A stretch of DNA of 64,000 nt from Latrodectus hesperus (Eukaryota > Arthropoda > Arachnida > Araneae > Theridiidae), in the NCBI GenBank assembly GCA_037975125.1, contig JAJQOW010000014.1, forward strand, positions 4,753,454 to 4,817,453. Reading direction: 5' to 3'. Below the pieces are notes generated by a model that was given only the letters and a program-made list of their open reading frames with translations, was not told where the DNA came from and searched no databases. A program made the position numbers and the translations under genes. Of the stretch, positions 1 to 26,044 are shown piece by piece; the first letter of the stretch is position 1; each line of letters starts with the position of its first letter.

Positions 1-1836
1 ATTTTTAAAAAGTACTGTTTTCTTTAAAAAAATCAAAAATTCTCAAATGTTTCTATTATTTATTGTAATATGAAGGATGAATAATACTATCTTAAATCTT
101 TAATTATTAAATAAAACACTGAATTATACATATGATTAACATAATTTATTTATAAAAAATTTGTCAGAAATATTACTATTTGAAAATCACATAATTAAAC
201 GACATTTTAAAGGCATATGGTGCAAAATTTTGCGTTCTAAATAATTCAAAATTTGTTTATATAATTTTTAATATATTAGTGGAAGATTACTTATTATTTT
301 TAAACGTACATCCATGCTATTGGTTCATATCTTTTACAAAAATATAACTACAATTTTTCTAGAGTAAACTTTTCAATGGTGTTTTGAAAATTCCAAGGAA
401 TTAAAATTTATCATAGATAAGAATAATATCTTTTGATATATCTTAACACTGAATATTCAGTAGTCAAGAAAATGATCTTTGAGTTGATGTACTAGAAGTT
501 TGGGATACCAAGATTAGGTAATATTAACCTATCCATTCATTTTTCTGAGATCAATAAAGCTGACTAAGCAGCATTCTTTGGAACTAAACTCATCATGTTC
601 GAAGTCAAACTGACCACGAGATTAATGAATATGCTATCCGGTGTCTTAGCGAAATGAAAAGAAATAGAATATGCAGGTATTCTTATTTTTGTTCTGATAA
701 GAGGAATTTAATATCCTTTTTAATTGAGTTATTGTAAATAATTGTGTTTACTGTTTTAAATGCAACATATTGAATTTCCGCTTTTATCTTCTGCTATCTA
801 ACATAAACTTTTATTATGTAACTAAACACCTATATCAATCTACTGCATTAGTTTAGATAGTTGTAAAAAAGAACACAAATTGAAAAAAGAGAGAAATAAT
901 AAAACTAGAACTAAGAACAAAATTTTCAAGATAGTTTGATTTTCAAGATAGATAAGATGGCGGATAACTTAGTTATTGTAAAAAATAAATAAAAAAACAA
1001 ATGGAAAAATTGACAAATAGAAAAAAAGAGAATTAAAACTAGAAATAAGAACAAAATTTTCAAGATAGTTTATTTAGATGACGGATAACTTAGCTATTGG
1101 CTGAGACGAATATTTGGTTGAATTCAGATGCAAATATCTAAGAAAATATATACAAGTTTTCTCAGATTATTATGGATTATAATTTTCTATTTAACATGAT
1201 ATTTGCAATGAAATTCATGCCATTAAGTCAGAGAAATATGATTTCATGTTTTTTTCTGTGACATGTAGAATATACAAATCTGTCATAAAACAGTAAATTT
1301 ATATAAACTTGCATATCTTGATCATTTGTAATTATTGTACATTATAAAATGTTTTAAGCTTTAAAATTTAATAAAATAGACTATCAACATATGTTTAACT
1401 TTTCAATCCAGATTATTATGTTAATGTGGATAAGATGATAGAGAGCTCTAAATAACCTGTCTCAAGTTTGTATTTAATAAAAAAAGAAAACTAGTTGCAA
1501 AATAATGAGCTATTTTCGTTATTTTTTCAATCAAATTTCCATTTTTTTATTATGTTTCTATTTTTGTATGAAAATTTTATTATTTCCTGAGATATAATTC
1601 TATGTGTAGAATTTTAATTGCTTAATTATAGATACCTCTTGTATATTTTATTACAATTAACTACAAATTTAAGCTTTAGCACTATATGGTAAAAATGTCA
1701 ATACATTTGTTTAAAAAGTCAACGCTATAATAATTAAATTTATTGTATTTTATTAGTGAGTTAGCTTAATTTAAAACAATGGCATTTGTGATTCAATGTA
1801 ATCATTCATTTTTACTTGGCTATGTTTTAATTGCAG
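1..1836. other. AT-rich non-coding stretch
   Basis: No gene, RNA or transposon is recognisable on either strand. The only structure seen is a short tandem duplication listed separately. Confidence 0.6.
893..1104. repeat. Imperfect tandem duplication, two copies
   Basis: A segment starting AAAACTAGAA at 901 recurs at 1035. Both copies share a run around ACAAAATTTTCAAGATAG and a later GGATAACTTAG block (962 and 1083). The period is about 134 bp at the left and 121 bp at the right, so an indel lies inside. It is a local duplication with no visible function. Confidence 0.7.
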
Positions 1837-2143
1837 GAAGAAAGGAATAAATCTTGCGATTGATGTCAACAAGAGACTATCATCAACCACCACAGCTTTA
1901 TGCTTCTACAATCAGTTGAGGGCGATAGACATATGTTTGTTAACCTTAGAAACTTACCAAGCGTCTCCCTTTTCGATTCACTGTAGCCTAAACAGTTTGC
2001 TACAGGCCAAAGCTGTCTCTAAAAGTTTCCTCCATCGGGAACCATCCGCTGTCAATGATCTTCAACGGTTGACTCCAATTATAATATTATTTAAGTTATT
2101 AAATTTATTTAAATTTCATAATAATTTATTATTATGTTATCAC
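1837..2143 (+). other. Higher-GC block with splice-acceptor-like start; possible terminal exon
   Basis: A pyrimidine-containing stretch ending in TTTTAATTGCAG precedes 1837, and the frame from there is open for roughly 100 codons to a stop at 2141-2143. The block has more GC than its surroundings for its first 230 bases. The conceptual peptide, rich in Leu, Ser and Thr, has no domain I recognise. It may be an exon of an unidentified gene, a decayed repeat, or chance. No partner exon with a matching donor was found. Confidence 0.2.
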
Positions 2144-3650
2144 TGATTTAGACAAAAAATAATTTTTTTCAGATTTCATAAGGTAAATAAATATATTTTC
2201 TTTAGTACAAGGTAAAAGCAAATGAGATATCAAATAAAATCAATCGCTAAAGAATGAACGTCTTTTTTTCGGTGTTTACTTTCAAAAAGCCAATTGATTA
2301 AATCTACATTGAATCATGAATGATTCATGCAGCTACATTTAAGAGATTATATTTTCTTTTTATACCAATTTCACGTTTGTTCGACATGTTAAGGCCTAAT
2401 GGAAATCATTAGATTTCTTTAATAATTAAGTAATTCACTAATATTTCTTAAGTTGCATTAAAAGAAATTTTCCAATTTCATTAAATAACCTGAAAATTAA
2501 GAAAGTAAAAAGTTACATATACTTCTACAAAGTATTCATAATCATAAAAAAGGAAAATATTTAGAAATCGATATTGATATGAAAGCAGACATCAAATATG
2601 ATTAAATATACAAAATAGTATTCATATAATCATAAATTTAATAACAATTATCAGTTACTTATAATAAAGAGTTTTAATTTCAACTATAACTTTCTATTCA
2701 TATATTGAGATTATTTTTGAAGAAATTAGTAGCAATATTTAAAAGACTTCATTGCAAATATTGGAATCTTCATTAAATAGAAATAAAACATAGTTATACA
2801 ATAAAGTATGTATATAAAATTGTTATCAATAATCACTTTATTTGAAGGATATGCTGTAAGTAATAAATAATGAGGAATACGTTTTAATAATCTTATAGGA
2901 TCAGAAAAATAATAGCTTTTAAAATAGTTTCTTAAATTTCATGTCTTACAAACATTAGATTATTTTTATAAAAAACGAATCATTTTTCTCTTAACTTAGA
3001 TTCATTTATTGTACCAAAAAATATGTTAAATCATTTGATATCATAAATTAAGTTTACACAATTTTGTATTTAAAATAAATTTTAATGCTTTTGTTTTGAT
3101 TTTTACCTTGATTCATACTTTTTTTCTATTAATTATACATTTTTTAAAAGTCCATTGAGTCAAATGTATTTAACACAATATTCATAAATTATAATAACTT
3201 TAAAAATTCAATAAACTAATGATACTATATTCATTATAATAAGCCCATTATGTGTGTGCATTTACTACATAACAAACATTTTTCTGGGAAAATACATAGT
3301 GATGAAAAATCTCAATCAAATTATGAAAAATAACTTATTTTTATGTCAAGAAATTCTTTCGTAATATATAATGTATTCAAATTTATATCTTACTCTTAAC
3401 AATGTAAATGGTGATTCATAGAACAGGTTCCATTGATTAAAAAATAGTATTTAATAGAGAAATGAATATTTACATTTACAAAATATTGCACATTAATCAA
3501 AACTATTGAAAAGTTTTTTAGAAAATTGATATTTAATAATTATATGACAGCCTATATAATTTTAAACATTTTTGTAAATATCATTACAAACATAGTTTAA
3601 AGATTAATATTTTCATAAAAAATCAAATGTAACTAATATTAATTCAAAAA
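2144..3650. other. AT-rich non-coding stretch
   Basis: I see no genes, structured RNAs or transposon homology here. Confidence 0.6.
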
Positions 3651-3652
3651 GT

Positions 3653-4421
3653 ACTGGAGCAGTTTCATTAGTCATGGAAACTGGAGCAGTTTCATTATAG
3701 CCAAGTCTTTTGACATAGTATTGATTGGCGGACTTGTTTTCAAAATTATCACTATTGGTCTCTCCAACCCACTCATTAGATTAATCATTTCATACAATTT
3801 AGGACAGAAGTTCGAAGTTCGCATAGGTACCACATACTCAACAACAAGACAAGTATTACCAGGTGTATCACAGGGCTTAAAACTTGGACACAAATTATTT
3901 CTTATCTATGTGAACAACATAATAAAATCACAACACAGCATCATTTTGCAGATGACACATTCATACTTTTACACTGCGAAATAATTATCTAATATTTCTA
4001 ATGCACTAAACACGCACTTAGAGATACTTGAACTCTAATTTAATAAAGGGAAAACCCTAGTTAATGAAAATAAAGGCATACTAATAATGTTTACAAGGAA
4101 AAAGTTAATAATGTGTGAAAAAATTAAAATCAATCAAACTACCTTCCCCTGGTCTTCAACCGGTAAATACCTTGAACATACAATTCATAAGATACAAATG
4201 TGGAATATTCATCTCCAAAATATTCAAAATAAATTCAAGCAAAGATCAGCGGACCTATACCACCTCATCAATTATAACTTAAAACTATCAATAAAAAATA
4301 AAGTGTTCATCTATAAAGCAAACCTCAGACCACACATTTGTTCTATGCCTATCACCTCCGGAAATATACATACGACTGTAAAATATTAAAAAAATTAGAA
4401 ACCCTTCAAAATTAAATTATT

Positions 4422-4440
<19 letters not shown>
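3653..4440 (+). pseudogene. LINE (Jockey-type) reverse transcriptase remnant
   Basis: This is part of the ORF2 reverse transcriptase of a non-LTR retrotransposon, the enzyme that copies element RNA into DNA at a nicked target. Motif A is visible as AKSFDIV near 3699-3720. It is followed by a region matching the finger/palm segment (QKFEVRIGTTYSTTRQVLPG, then VSQGLKLGHKLFLIYVNNI where active elements have GVPQGSVLGPLLF). The catalytic motif HFADDTFILL lies at 3942-3971 but in another frame from the preceding motif, so there is a frameshift just before it. Past another break, 4087-4386 gives the thumb region (KYLEHTI, NKFKQRSADLYHLINYN, KLSIKNKVFIYKANLRP), then KKLETLQN, a stop, and IISNAS before the sequence turns into a Tc1 element. 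An 18-bp stretch is duplicated at 3653 and 3680. The copy is 5'-truncated, frameshifted and dead. Assignment to a LINE is firm; the Jockey clade is likely. Confidence 0.85.
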
Positions 4441-8329
<3,889 letters not shown>

Positions 8330-8707
8330 AATAAGTGGTTATGGCGCTGGCCTTCCATCCGGAAGGGCGTGTTTCGAGTCCCAATGCCGCCAAAGACCCT
8401 CCGAGTACATGCGGTATACATGCTCGTTGAATCTGGGGAATCGAAAGTCCTGTGGTCGATCATTGAGCAGTTATCATGGGTGAATTGCTCTGGAAAAAAA
8501 TTTCTCCGCTTTCAAATCAATGTCAAAATTGTGGGAATGGATCCTCTGGTGGTGCCCTCTATAAGAGGATTTGAAGAGCAAATTCGTACATTCACCTTCG
8601 TGGTGCTCTGATTAAACGAAAGACGCTCCCTATTGACTTAAATTCACATATCCAAGGCATAGCGAGCTTTGCTCGTCCAAATGTCATTAGTAACAACAAC
8701 AATAAGT
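8330..8707 (+). mobile_element. tRNA-derived SINE with (CAA)n tail
   Basis: The body runs 8337-8700. The head (8337-8395) has a polymerase III-type layout: an A-box-like GGCGCTGG, a CCTTC/GAAGG anticodon-like stem, and a B box GTTTCGAGTCC, closing on GCCGCCA. An unrelated body follows, then a 3' tail from about 8572 (GAGCAAATTCGTAC, TTCACCTTCGTGGTGCTCTG, GCATAGCGAGCTT) ending in AACAACAACAA. AATAAGT flanks both sides (8330-8336 and 8701-8707) and is the probable target-site duplication. The tail is shared with SINEs at 21.4 and 49.4 kb. It has no coding function; the open frames across it are accidental. Confidence 0.85.
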
Positions 8708-15865
<7,158 letters not shown>

Positions 15866-18800
15866 AAGTATATATATAAATCTATTTATGCTTACTTATT
15901 CATTTTAACTTATTTTGAAATTAAGTTTAGCCATGTTTAGATCAATGAATAAACCTTGTAATTGATAAAATGTGATAAATTGCTGAATGATTTATAGAAG
16001 AAAAAATTAACAGATTTTTTTTTATAAATGATTTGCACATTGTTTTTTTTTAATTTATTTAGATTGGTTTTCACTAAGTCTTAAAATATAATAAATAAAA
16101 ATTAAATTTTTTTAAAAATTTAACTTATTTACATTTGGATTTTATAAGGAATGATGAAAGTATAAGGCTTAAAGAGCAATCCAGGTGACTTTTAATACCT
16201 CATACAAAATTCTAAAATTTTAAAACAGACATTTAATATTATTTACATTAAGGGATTTTAAATGCTTGTTATAAGTAATGGATTATAAACTTATAATAAA
16301 AAGTCGTTGCATCTGCATTTTTCCTGGAAACAAAACTGATATTTTTTGTATGCATTTTCTGTAAATGTTTTCAAGATGATAGAATAATATTTTCGATTAT
16401 TTAATAAATGTAATTTTCTTTAATTGTTAATGAACAATGTTTATAATCTCACGTGAAAAAATCATAAATGTTCAAAATTTTAAAAGTATAATATGCAAAT
16501 TTCTGAGATTTTTGAGTTTATGATGGCATTTTGAAAACCAATGGAACTTTGTTAATATTTAAATAAGAGAAATGTGAGTGTCTTTAATTTAAATAAAGTA
16601 AGACACTATTCGCAAAAAATATTTTACCGAAAATGCACTGATAACTTTATAGCTAATTATCAATGTTACATAGTACCTTAGGAATAGTGTCTTATTCTTT
16701 GGGATGTAAATTCACAAGTTCAATCTCAAATATTGTTTTACAATCAGATAAGGATGTTGAAATTTAACTTTTGCTTGCAAAACTGCCAAAGATAAAATCT
16801 TAAGAGTTTTTCCCTAGACTTACTATTTGTAAAATGTTCTAGGAGGTTTTACGTTAAAATGTCTTGCAGCTATGTTAATTATTAGATTGCCATAGTCAAG
16901 TGTCAAAATTAAAGATCCTCAGCCAATGAAAATCGTGTTTCTGTTATGTGACTCTCCGAAATATGTATAAGAAAAAAATTTTACCAACGCTGGTAAAAAT
17001 TATTTTACAATAAAAATTTGCAATACTTTTACATTCAATAAATTGCTAATCATTTAATTTTTATTGGAAGAATATTAGTGATACAAGTTTATTTAGTATA
17101 AAAAATGTCATACTAATTTTACAGAATGTTTAACTCACATTAAATGAGTTTTGAAACTTGCTTTGCAGGAAATTTTACTTAAGGTAAGACTTATTTATAA
17201 TGCGTTTTAAGATATACAAGTAATGATTTTTTTTTCCATTTAATTTTCAGACCAAACAAACCCTTTTTTGATGAATAACGTTAGGTTAAAAGAACTCAGT
17301 AAAAATGAAAATTCACTCTTTTATGTATTCTGATAATTTCCCATATATAATTTTAAAACTAACACTTTTTCAAAAATACTTTTCTTAATTGCCTGACAAT
17401 TTTTCAAAATATTGATTTCTAAACATCTCAAAATTCTTAAAGATTACGTAAAGCATTTAGAATTTATAAATCTGTAAATGGCAATCAATAAAAAAATCTA
17501 AGAAAGATATTTTTAACACCTTGTAAGTCAAAATTGAAGAAAATAATGGATGTTCCTCAAAGAAGTATAAGTATTCCGACTATTTAGGATAAACCATATT
17601 TAATTTAATTCATATAACAAATTCCTTTGCCAATGAGCATCAAATAGTTGATTTTATTTTGATGATTGTTTTGTAAAAAAATTCAATAAACCAATTTAAA
17701 TTATAATATCAAATGTATCATAAAGCAACATTAAGATAGATACAGAAATATTTTTTCTGTATCTATTTTAACGTTGCTTAATATCTCTTTAAATTTGGTA
17801 GAAATATTAATATGTTGAGTATAAAATCAAGAATTTAAACATCATATCTTAAAGTTTCTAAATTATCTTGGAATATCTCAAAAAATTCCAATTTTTCATT
17901 TCTTGTGCATGCTATTTTAAATCAAAATTTTCTAACCCTATATTACAAATATGCTTAATAACTTTTTTTTTATTTTCTAATAAGATTTTCCAAGATTTTA
18001 ACTCGATAAAAAACACAACTGCAAACACAACTAGATTATCAGTGAGGATGATTTTTTGCGCCATTTTTGAACAGGGGAAGATTAAAACAATAAAAAACAA
18101 ACATTTCATTCTTCTTTTTTAAAACGTTGTATCAAAAATACATAATGACGCAGAATTATTATCTGTATTACTTCCAGTCACCTGAATTTTTTCTCATTTA
18201 TTGTGATTAATTGCAGGTGTTCACCGTTTAAAATAACTTGAGAGCTAATTTAACATGTTATACATAGAATAAATTTTAAAAGATTCTCGCTGACGAAATG
18301 TTTTAAAACTAATTCATTTTTTTCGTTAAGTAGGTACTAGTTTATCAGCTCATTTTAATTAAATTTATAATGTGAGTGACATATTTAAAAAACACTGCAA
18401 AAATATTTGCTAAAATAGAATATTATTTTAAATATTTTCTTTAACAATATTTCAAATATAATGGTTTAATCATGATCTGTACTAATTATTTAGATTTTAT
18501 AATAAAATTAAATTATTTTATCAATATTTGGATAAAGTTAGTCATTTTTCACTGTTAATTTGTGAAACATACATACATAATTTACATATTTTACATAAAC
18601 ATACAGTTACATAAATTGTGTGAAGAATGCTGCTTATATTTTTATTCAAATGATTATCAAATATAGTAATTACTTATTGTATTTATTATTGGTTTTACTT
18701 TTATTGTACTTTTATTACAATTACTGTACTTTTATTGTACTCTTTACTTATTGTAATTATTAACATTTTTGAAGAATTAATGATGAAAAAAGTTTATATT

Positions 18801-20956
18801 GTTTATATATTAGGCTAAAGTTTATGATAACAATATTATTGAATATATGTTTGTAAATGTGAATGCATTTCTTTTTACATCCAATTATTTCTTTCTTTTG
18901 GTCATTTGTCATATATAATTTTTTAAGTAATCAAGTGACTTGGTCATTCAATGACACGTGTAATCATGAAGAAATCATGTGTTTTTGAAATGAGACTAGG
19001 AAGCAAGCAACGTAATTGGGTCAAAGAGAAGAAAATAACATAATGGAATGTGCAGCAGAATCAACAGTTAATATCATGGAACCGTACGCCTTTAGTTAAT
19101 GAATATTAGAAAACTCGAGGATGGTTAAATCTATGATGGGTTAGAGAATATTATGAAAATATTTGGATAAATTAATTAATTTTATTTATATAGTTCTTAT
19201 AAAAATACTATACTCTGTTCATATTTTTATCAAAGCAGTAAATAATAGGTGCTACATGGCCTAAACAAATGATTATATTTTTTGATAAATACACATTAGC
19301 ATACATATTTTTTGTAAGGTATACACAGTTATGCAAATGGTAGAGTCTAAACATTATTTAGTGTACTGTATAAATGATGATTGTCTAATCAAATTAAATA
19401 ACATGAAAATATAAATTGATATGATACTATGTGATCAATTAAATTAATAAATAAATTGTAAGTGATTTATGTGAAGTTTTTACATAAACTTTTAGCAACT
19501 TTTAAACATAATTGTTGTAAAAGTAAATTTTAATAATAATTGGTAAATAACAATATTTTAGTGGAAATATTCTTATTAATAATATATACATATATACTGA
19601 AAACAAAATGAAATGTTAGTGGTTTTGATGAATCTCAGCATAAAGTATATAAAATCTTTCTCAATGAATCTTGTTCTTAAATTATTTTTTGATTAAATAG
19701 TACCAATATAATGGACTATTTTCACAAAAAATATGAGGTACCTGATTATAAAAACGATCATTTTATTAAAACATTTAGATTATAATTTTAACTCTTTAAA
19801 TAACATTAAGTGAATCGAAATTATTTAATTTTTAATAAACAATGCAACAAATCATTCTTATCAATGATAGATTAGAAATTATATATCATAAAAAAATTGT
19901 TCAAAAAGCAAAAATAAATTTTAAATGTAGTAAATTGTATCGATATTGAATTGAAAACAGGATTTATTTAACTTGATTCGTTGACAGGAATGTAATACGC
20001 AATACAACAAGAGAAAATCATTTATAGTGCATTTATATTTGTTAATAATATCACTCAAAAGAAAGATATGATTGCATTGATTATTCTATGATATTTTTAC
20101 AATATATTATGTAAGACAAACCTGCATCTTGAAAACAAATATTGGTTAAAATATAATTAATAATATCTTAGTAGTAAAAAAAAAAACAATTTTAGAATTT
20201 TTTAATGTAACTAATTTTTTGTTTTACTTATATCATATTTCTTCTTAAGATCATTTTTAATTGAGCAGAATTGAATAACGTATGCTGTAATTGGATTTAG
20301 ATATACATTTTGAATATTTAACAAAATATTAAAAAACAAAATGCAAATGTTTCATTTAAAGATACATCAAAAAATAAACTGAAGTAATTTGAAGCTAAAA
20401 GCATTGTGAAGCAAAAATAAATTACGCACATCTCAGTAACTCTGTATCGATCATCGATGTAGCCATTAAGAGATACTTGAATTATTTCCACACCCTTCAA
20501 ATGGGAAAAACATTTTAAAAGTATTGCTTTGCTTAAAAACAATTTAGTTGTTTCTGTTTTGTTTCTATAAACAAATAAATCAAATAGAAGAAGACAAATA
20601 GACTTGAAATAATCAATCATAAATAAAAAAATCAAAATGTAATAATAAATTTTCAATGCAGTAATTTGTATCTAGATTGTTTTGAAAACAGGATTCATTT
20701 ATCTTAATTGCATATAAAGTTAAAATCTATAAATAATACAACTTCAACTAAAGATGAACAGAAATAAGCATAATAATACTTTTAAATATGTTTTAGTAAT
20801 AAATGAAATTTGAAAAGAATAATTGACGGTTTTATAATGATTAAATGCTTTAAGAATGATTTGTTTTACAAAATGTTTTTCTTTTAATTATTATTGAATA
20901 AAGTTAGTCTTATCCTCAATTTTATTTTTGACATAGTTAATGCTGCAAATAATATA
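15866..20956. other. AT-rich non-coding stretch
   Basis: No gene or transposon recognised. The only structure is the hairpin-forming inverted repeat at 17.72 kb. Blocks at about 19930-20010 and 20660-20750 share phrases such as GAAAACAGGAT but are too diverged to call a repeat. Confidence 0.55.
17721..17781. repeat. Imperfect inverted repeat (hairpin), about 28-bp arms
   Basis: The left arm at 17721-17748 (…AAGATAGATACAGAAA) is nearly the reverse complement of 17754-17781 (TTTCTGTATCTATTTTAACG…), with three mismatches and a 5-base loop. It could be a tiny foldback element or a chance palindrome. Confidence 0.75.
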
Positions 20957-21256
20957 TCTTTAATATTTTTTCAAACAGCGGGCTCTTGGGTGACGAACCC
21001 TTTGCAGCAACAAGGCCAGAAACTGCTACTCATTTGTCGTTACCCAGCGGGCACCTGTGAACCAAGTCACGGAGGCGAGAAGCGTTGCCCGTACCATACT
21101 ACCACAAACCCGATTATACCGGGGGCATTATTCATACAACATCACAGAAGAAAGGACAGAAAGACTAGAGAAAGAAAGTAACATTTATGCCCAAACCGGG
21201 ATTCGAAACCCGGGACCCACAGCTCAGGAGTCGGGAGCGCTATATTTCTTTAATAT
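20957..21256 (-). mobile_element. tRNA-derived SINE, minus strand, with target duplication
   Basis: Read on the minus strand, a tRNA-like head lies at about 21246-21180 with B box GGTTTCGAATCCCGG, followed by a body through 20972 and a run of A's (T's on the plus strand at 20966-20971). TCTTTAATAT occurs on both sides (20957-20966 and 21247-21256), which fits a target-site duplication. The body segment at about 21130-21180 is similar to the SINE at 49.7 kb (matching ATTCATACAA and AGAGAAAGAAAGTA phrases), so both belong to one family. Confidence 0.75.
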
Positions 21257-21340
21257 AGTACCGAGGAAAACATTTCAGTCAATTAAATGATAAAACATAT
21301 ATACTTATTAAAATCAATTACATTCTTTAAAAACGTCTAA

Positions 21341-21537
21341 GGAGGGTGCTAGCTCAGGTGTGGCCTCGTCACCTGACCGTGGTTTAAAATTACAAGGTAA
21401 CTTAAAAAGAGCAAAGTCGTACTTTCACCTTCGTGGTGCTCTGATCCAAACGACAGACGCTTTCTATTCACTTAATTCGCACAGCCAAAGGCATAGCGAG
21501 CTTGGCCTTTCCAAGTGTCAAACGCAACAACAACAAA
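21341..21537 (+). mobile_element. tRNA-derived SINE with the shared 3' tail
   Basis: The head (21341-21398) contains an A-box-like TAGCTCAGGTGTGG and a degenerate B box GTGGTTTAAAATTAC. From memory this resembles a repeat common in orb-weaver sequences. From about 21403 it switches to the same tail as the 8.3 kb SINE (CTTTCACCTTCGTGGTGCTC, GGCATAGCGAGCTTGG) and ends in CAACAACAACAAAAAA. Target duplications are unclear (TCTAA on both sides at most). Confidence 0.75.
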
Positions 21538-21654
21538 AAATCTAATGAAACTATTCCAAACAGTGGATTTTTTATTCCCGCATAAAGAAATTCTGACGCA
21601 CGATACATAAAGATACTATAAAAACAATTGCAGAAAATTGGTTAAAATACTATA

Positions 21655-21955
21655 TTATACAACAAATGAGATCGAACGTTGCTAAAAGCGTTATTCTCAT
21701 TATCGGAACGTAATGAGTTCGAAACCCGACAAATTAAAGCTCAATCGTGTTCGCTAAAGATGGCTGTAACAGTTAAATAGGTTATGGTCGAAATGAACTC
21801 CAAGTGGAATGATTTCTCTGGACCTAATATGCCAAGTACTGGGTGTCTTCTGCATGGTACCAGCTTCTTAATTACAAAGACTCTCTCCCCCGAGGTTTAA
21901 TTAATAAAACTTAAATCTAGGTTAAGTACAGGGAAATATGCCCGATGCACAAACA
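21655..21955 (+). mobile_element. Probable tRNA-derived SINE, third in a cluster
   Basis: A B-box match GAGTTCGAAACCCGAC at about 21717-21732 is preceded by a GCGTTATTCTCATTATCGG segment of the size expected for a tRNA-like head. A body of higher GC follows and ends in an A-rich CAAACAACAAAGAAAAAAG tail. Boundaries are estimates. It differs from its two neighbours in body and tail. Confidence 0.6.
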
Positions 21956-23829
<1,874 letters not shown>

Positions 23830-26044
23830 TATTAAAATGATAGAAGTACCCATATAATAGTTTTTCTATCAATAAATATAACAGAAGTTATATTTCTATG
23901 TACAAACATGTTGAATGTTTTAAAAATTAATGCTTTTTTACGTTAGAAAGAAAATTATATTTGCTATTGAGAAAATACAAAAGAAAAAATTTTTTCAATA
24001 AAATATTTACTAAGCTAACAAAATATGATCTTTGGTGTTCATAAAATTAATAGAAATAATAATTAGATTGTAACAAAATTAACAGTCTAAGATTAATAAA
24101 AGCAATTTATATTTCTGGAATGTCACAATTCCCTTATGTAAACTTCTTCTTTATGCACCTCACATATGGTGAAGTAAATAGGAATGTACATTTTGTATGT
24201 GTAACCGAACAGCCATTGTTTAAACGACTCGTTTGTTTTACCAAATAACAATGTTGGACCTTCGCGAAATGCCCAGAAATGTAGGAGCGAATGACTAGAT
24301 TAGAATCATTAGATTAAGAGCGATTCACTAGATTTAAAGTAGTCTCTTCCATAAGTATGGGGGCAGTGGTATACGAAATGTGTTTTTCATGGCCAGTAGT
24401 GTCGCGTAATTTACAGAGGAAAGCATCCTATCACGTGCAAAAAATAAATCTTCTCTTACACAGATGATAATCACTACCAGGTAGACAATGTGCAATGGAT
24501 TCTGGGGATAAAAATTAATAATCCTCGAATTAGTAATATTTACTGATAAGGCAACATTCACAAAATTCAGTTTCAACATACGCGATCAACACATTTGGTC
24601 TAACACCAATGCACACTTTAAATCTCCTTGTAAAGACCAGCAAACATTGTCCCTTGAATGTCTGATCAAAAGTGATTACCTGATATGTCCTTTCATCATG
24701 CCAGACAATATGAATAGCCAACATACAGTGTTTTTAGAGCAAGAACTTTCCATTTTATTGCAAGTTATATTCTTCCCTATTGAAAGAGACATGTTGCTTA
24801 CGAACGATTGAACCCCATCACATTTTACTCTCAATATTCGTATTTTTTAAATATCCCTTATCCTGCAGGATGGATAATAAGCGGTGAATTTGTAGCTTAG
24901 AAAAAAATAACTCAGACCCTTGAAATGTTTCTTCTAAAGCACATGCAATCTTTAGTGTAAAAGACACATGTAGACTAAACTGCTGATGTCGTGGTATGAA
25001 TCATTGTTGTTGCATCAGTATGCTTCCCTGTACCTAGACCTAAATTGGGCTCTACCAGTTACATAGAAGCATCCGGGTAGAGTTCTCTTGATTTTGAAGC
25101 AGGGACCAAGCCGAAGACACTTAATACTTGGCCTGCCACCCCTTGAGGTACCACTTCACTTGGACGATATTGAGACCATACCGCTGACAAAATTATCACA
25201 CCATAAATTTGGAGAGTGTTCTTCAGTCGATTTTCTTCCGTTATCAATTTTGAAACGACATGTACGATCGGTATTTTGAGCATTTATGCTGAATTTTTGA
25301 CTTAACAATAAATTTGACTATAAAAGCTTTGGTATGGTTCATTTCCTTTCCAAGTAGTGTTGTAAATTCTAGTTGAAATTATAATATTGCTTTATCTCCC
25401 TGTGAAAGTTAAATATGATCATATATTCGTATGAAAAATAATTTCACATATGGAGATGGGTACTATCACATTTTTTAATTTTTAAAAACAATTTAGAATC
25501 ATCCGGTATATACAGGTAATTAGAAAAATTACATAAGTTTGGGATGTGTAAATCTAAAATACTTATAAATTAAAAAATTGTTTTTAATTGTTGTTTTAAT
25601 ACATAAAATAAACTTATCAAACAAAAAATTATTTTTTCCTCAAGTATAAATTTTATTAAAAAAATAATGCTAACAATTTTGGAGGATTGTGATTCTAATG
25701 ATTTAAAAGATTAATTTTCAAAGAATTTTGGATAGTTCTCCATTTCTAAAACCATCTTTAAACTTTTATCAAACCAAATTGACATGAAGTTTAAACATAT
25801 CTCAAAAAGACATATGATCAGTGCAGTTGTATCCTTCTTATATATGACAGTCGTTTCAATACCATACGCAGTTTTCAATGCCTGTTGATTTGGAAAAAAA
25901 ATTGGGATACAATTTCTTTCCTTTAACACCATTAAATGAGATTGTTATGCTGGTCAAGGAGCTGTTAACTGAGGAAATATTAAGTTGACTTTTTTCTACG
26001 TTTTTGACAAAAATTTTGTAACCAAAAGAACTCTATAATAATAG
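23830..26044. other. Non-coding stretch with an unclassified block at 24.1-25.3 kb
   Basis: About 24120-25300 has more GC than its surroundings and holds several short open frames on both strands (for example 25088-25279 plus, 24530-24724 minus). None carries a motif I recognise. ATGGCCAGTAGTG at 24389-24401 matches the terminal 13 bases of the Tc1 right end but has no transposase beside it. It is probably one or more old unidentified repeats. Confidence 0.4.

Noticed and set aside
24389..24401. 13-base match to the Tc1 right end (ATGGCCAGTAGTG)
   Set aside because: No transposase or second end nearby; too short to call an element.
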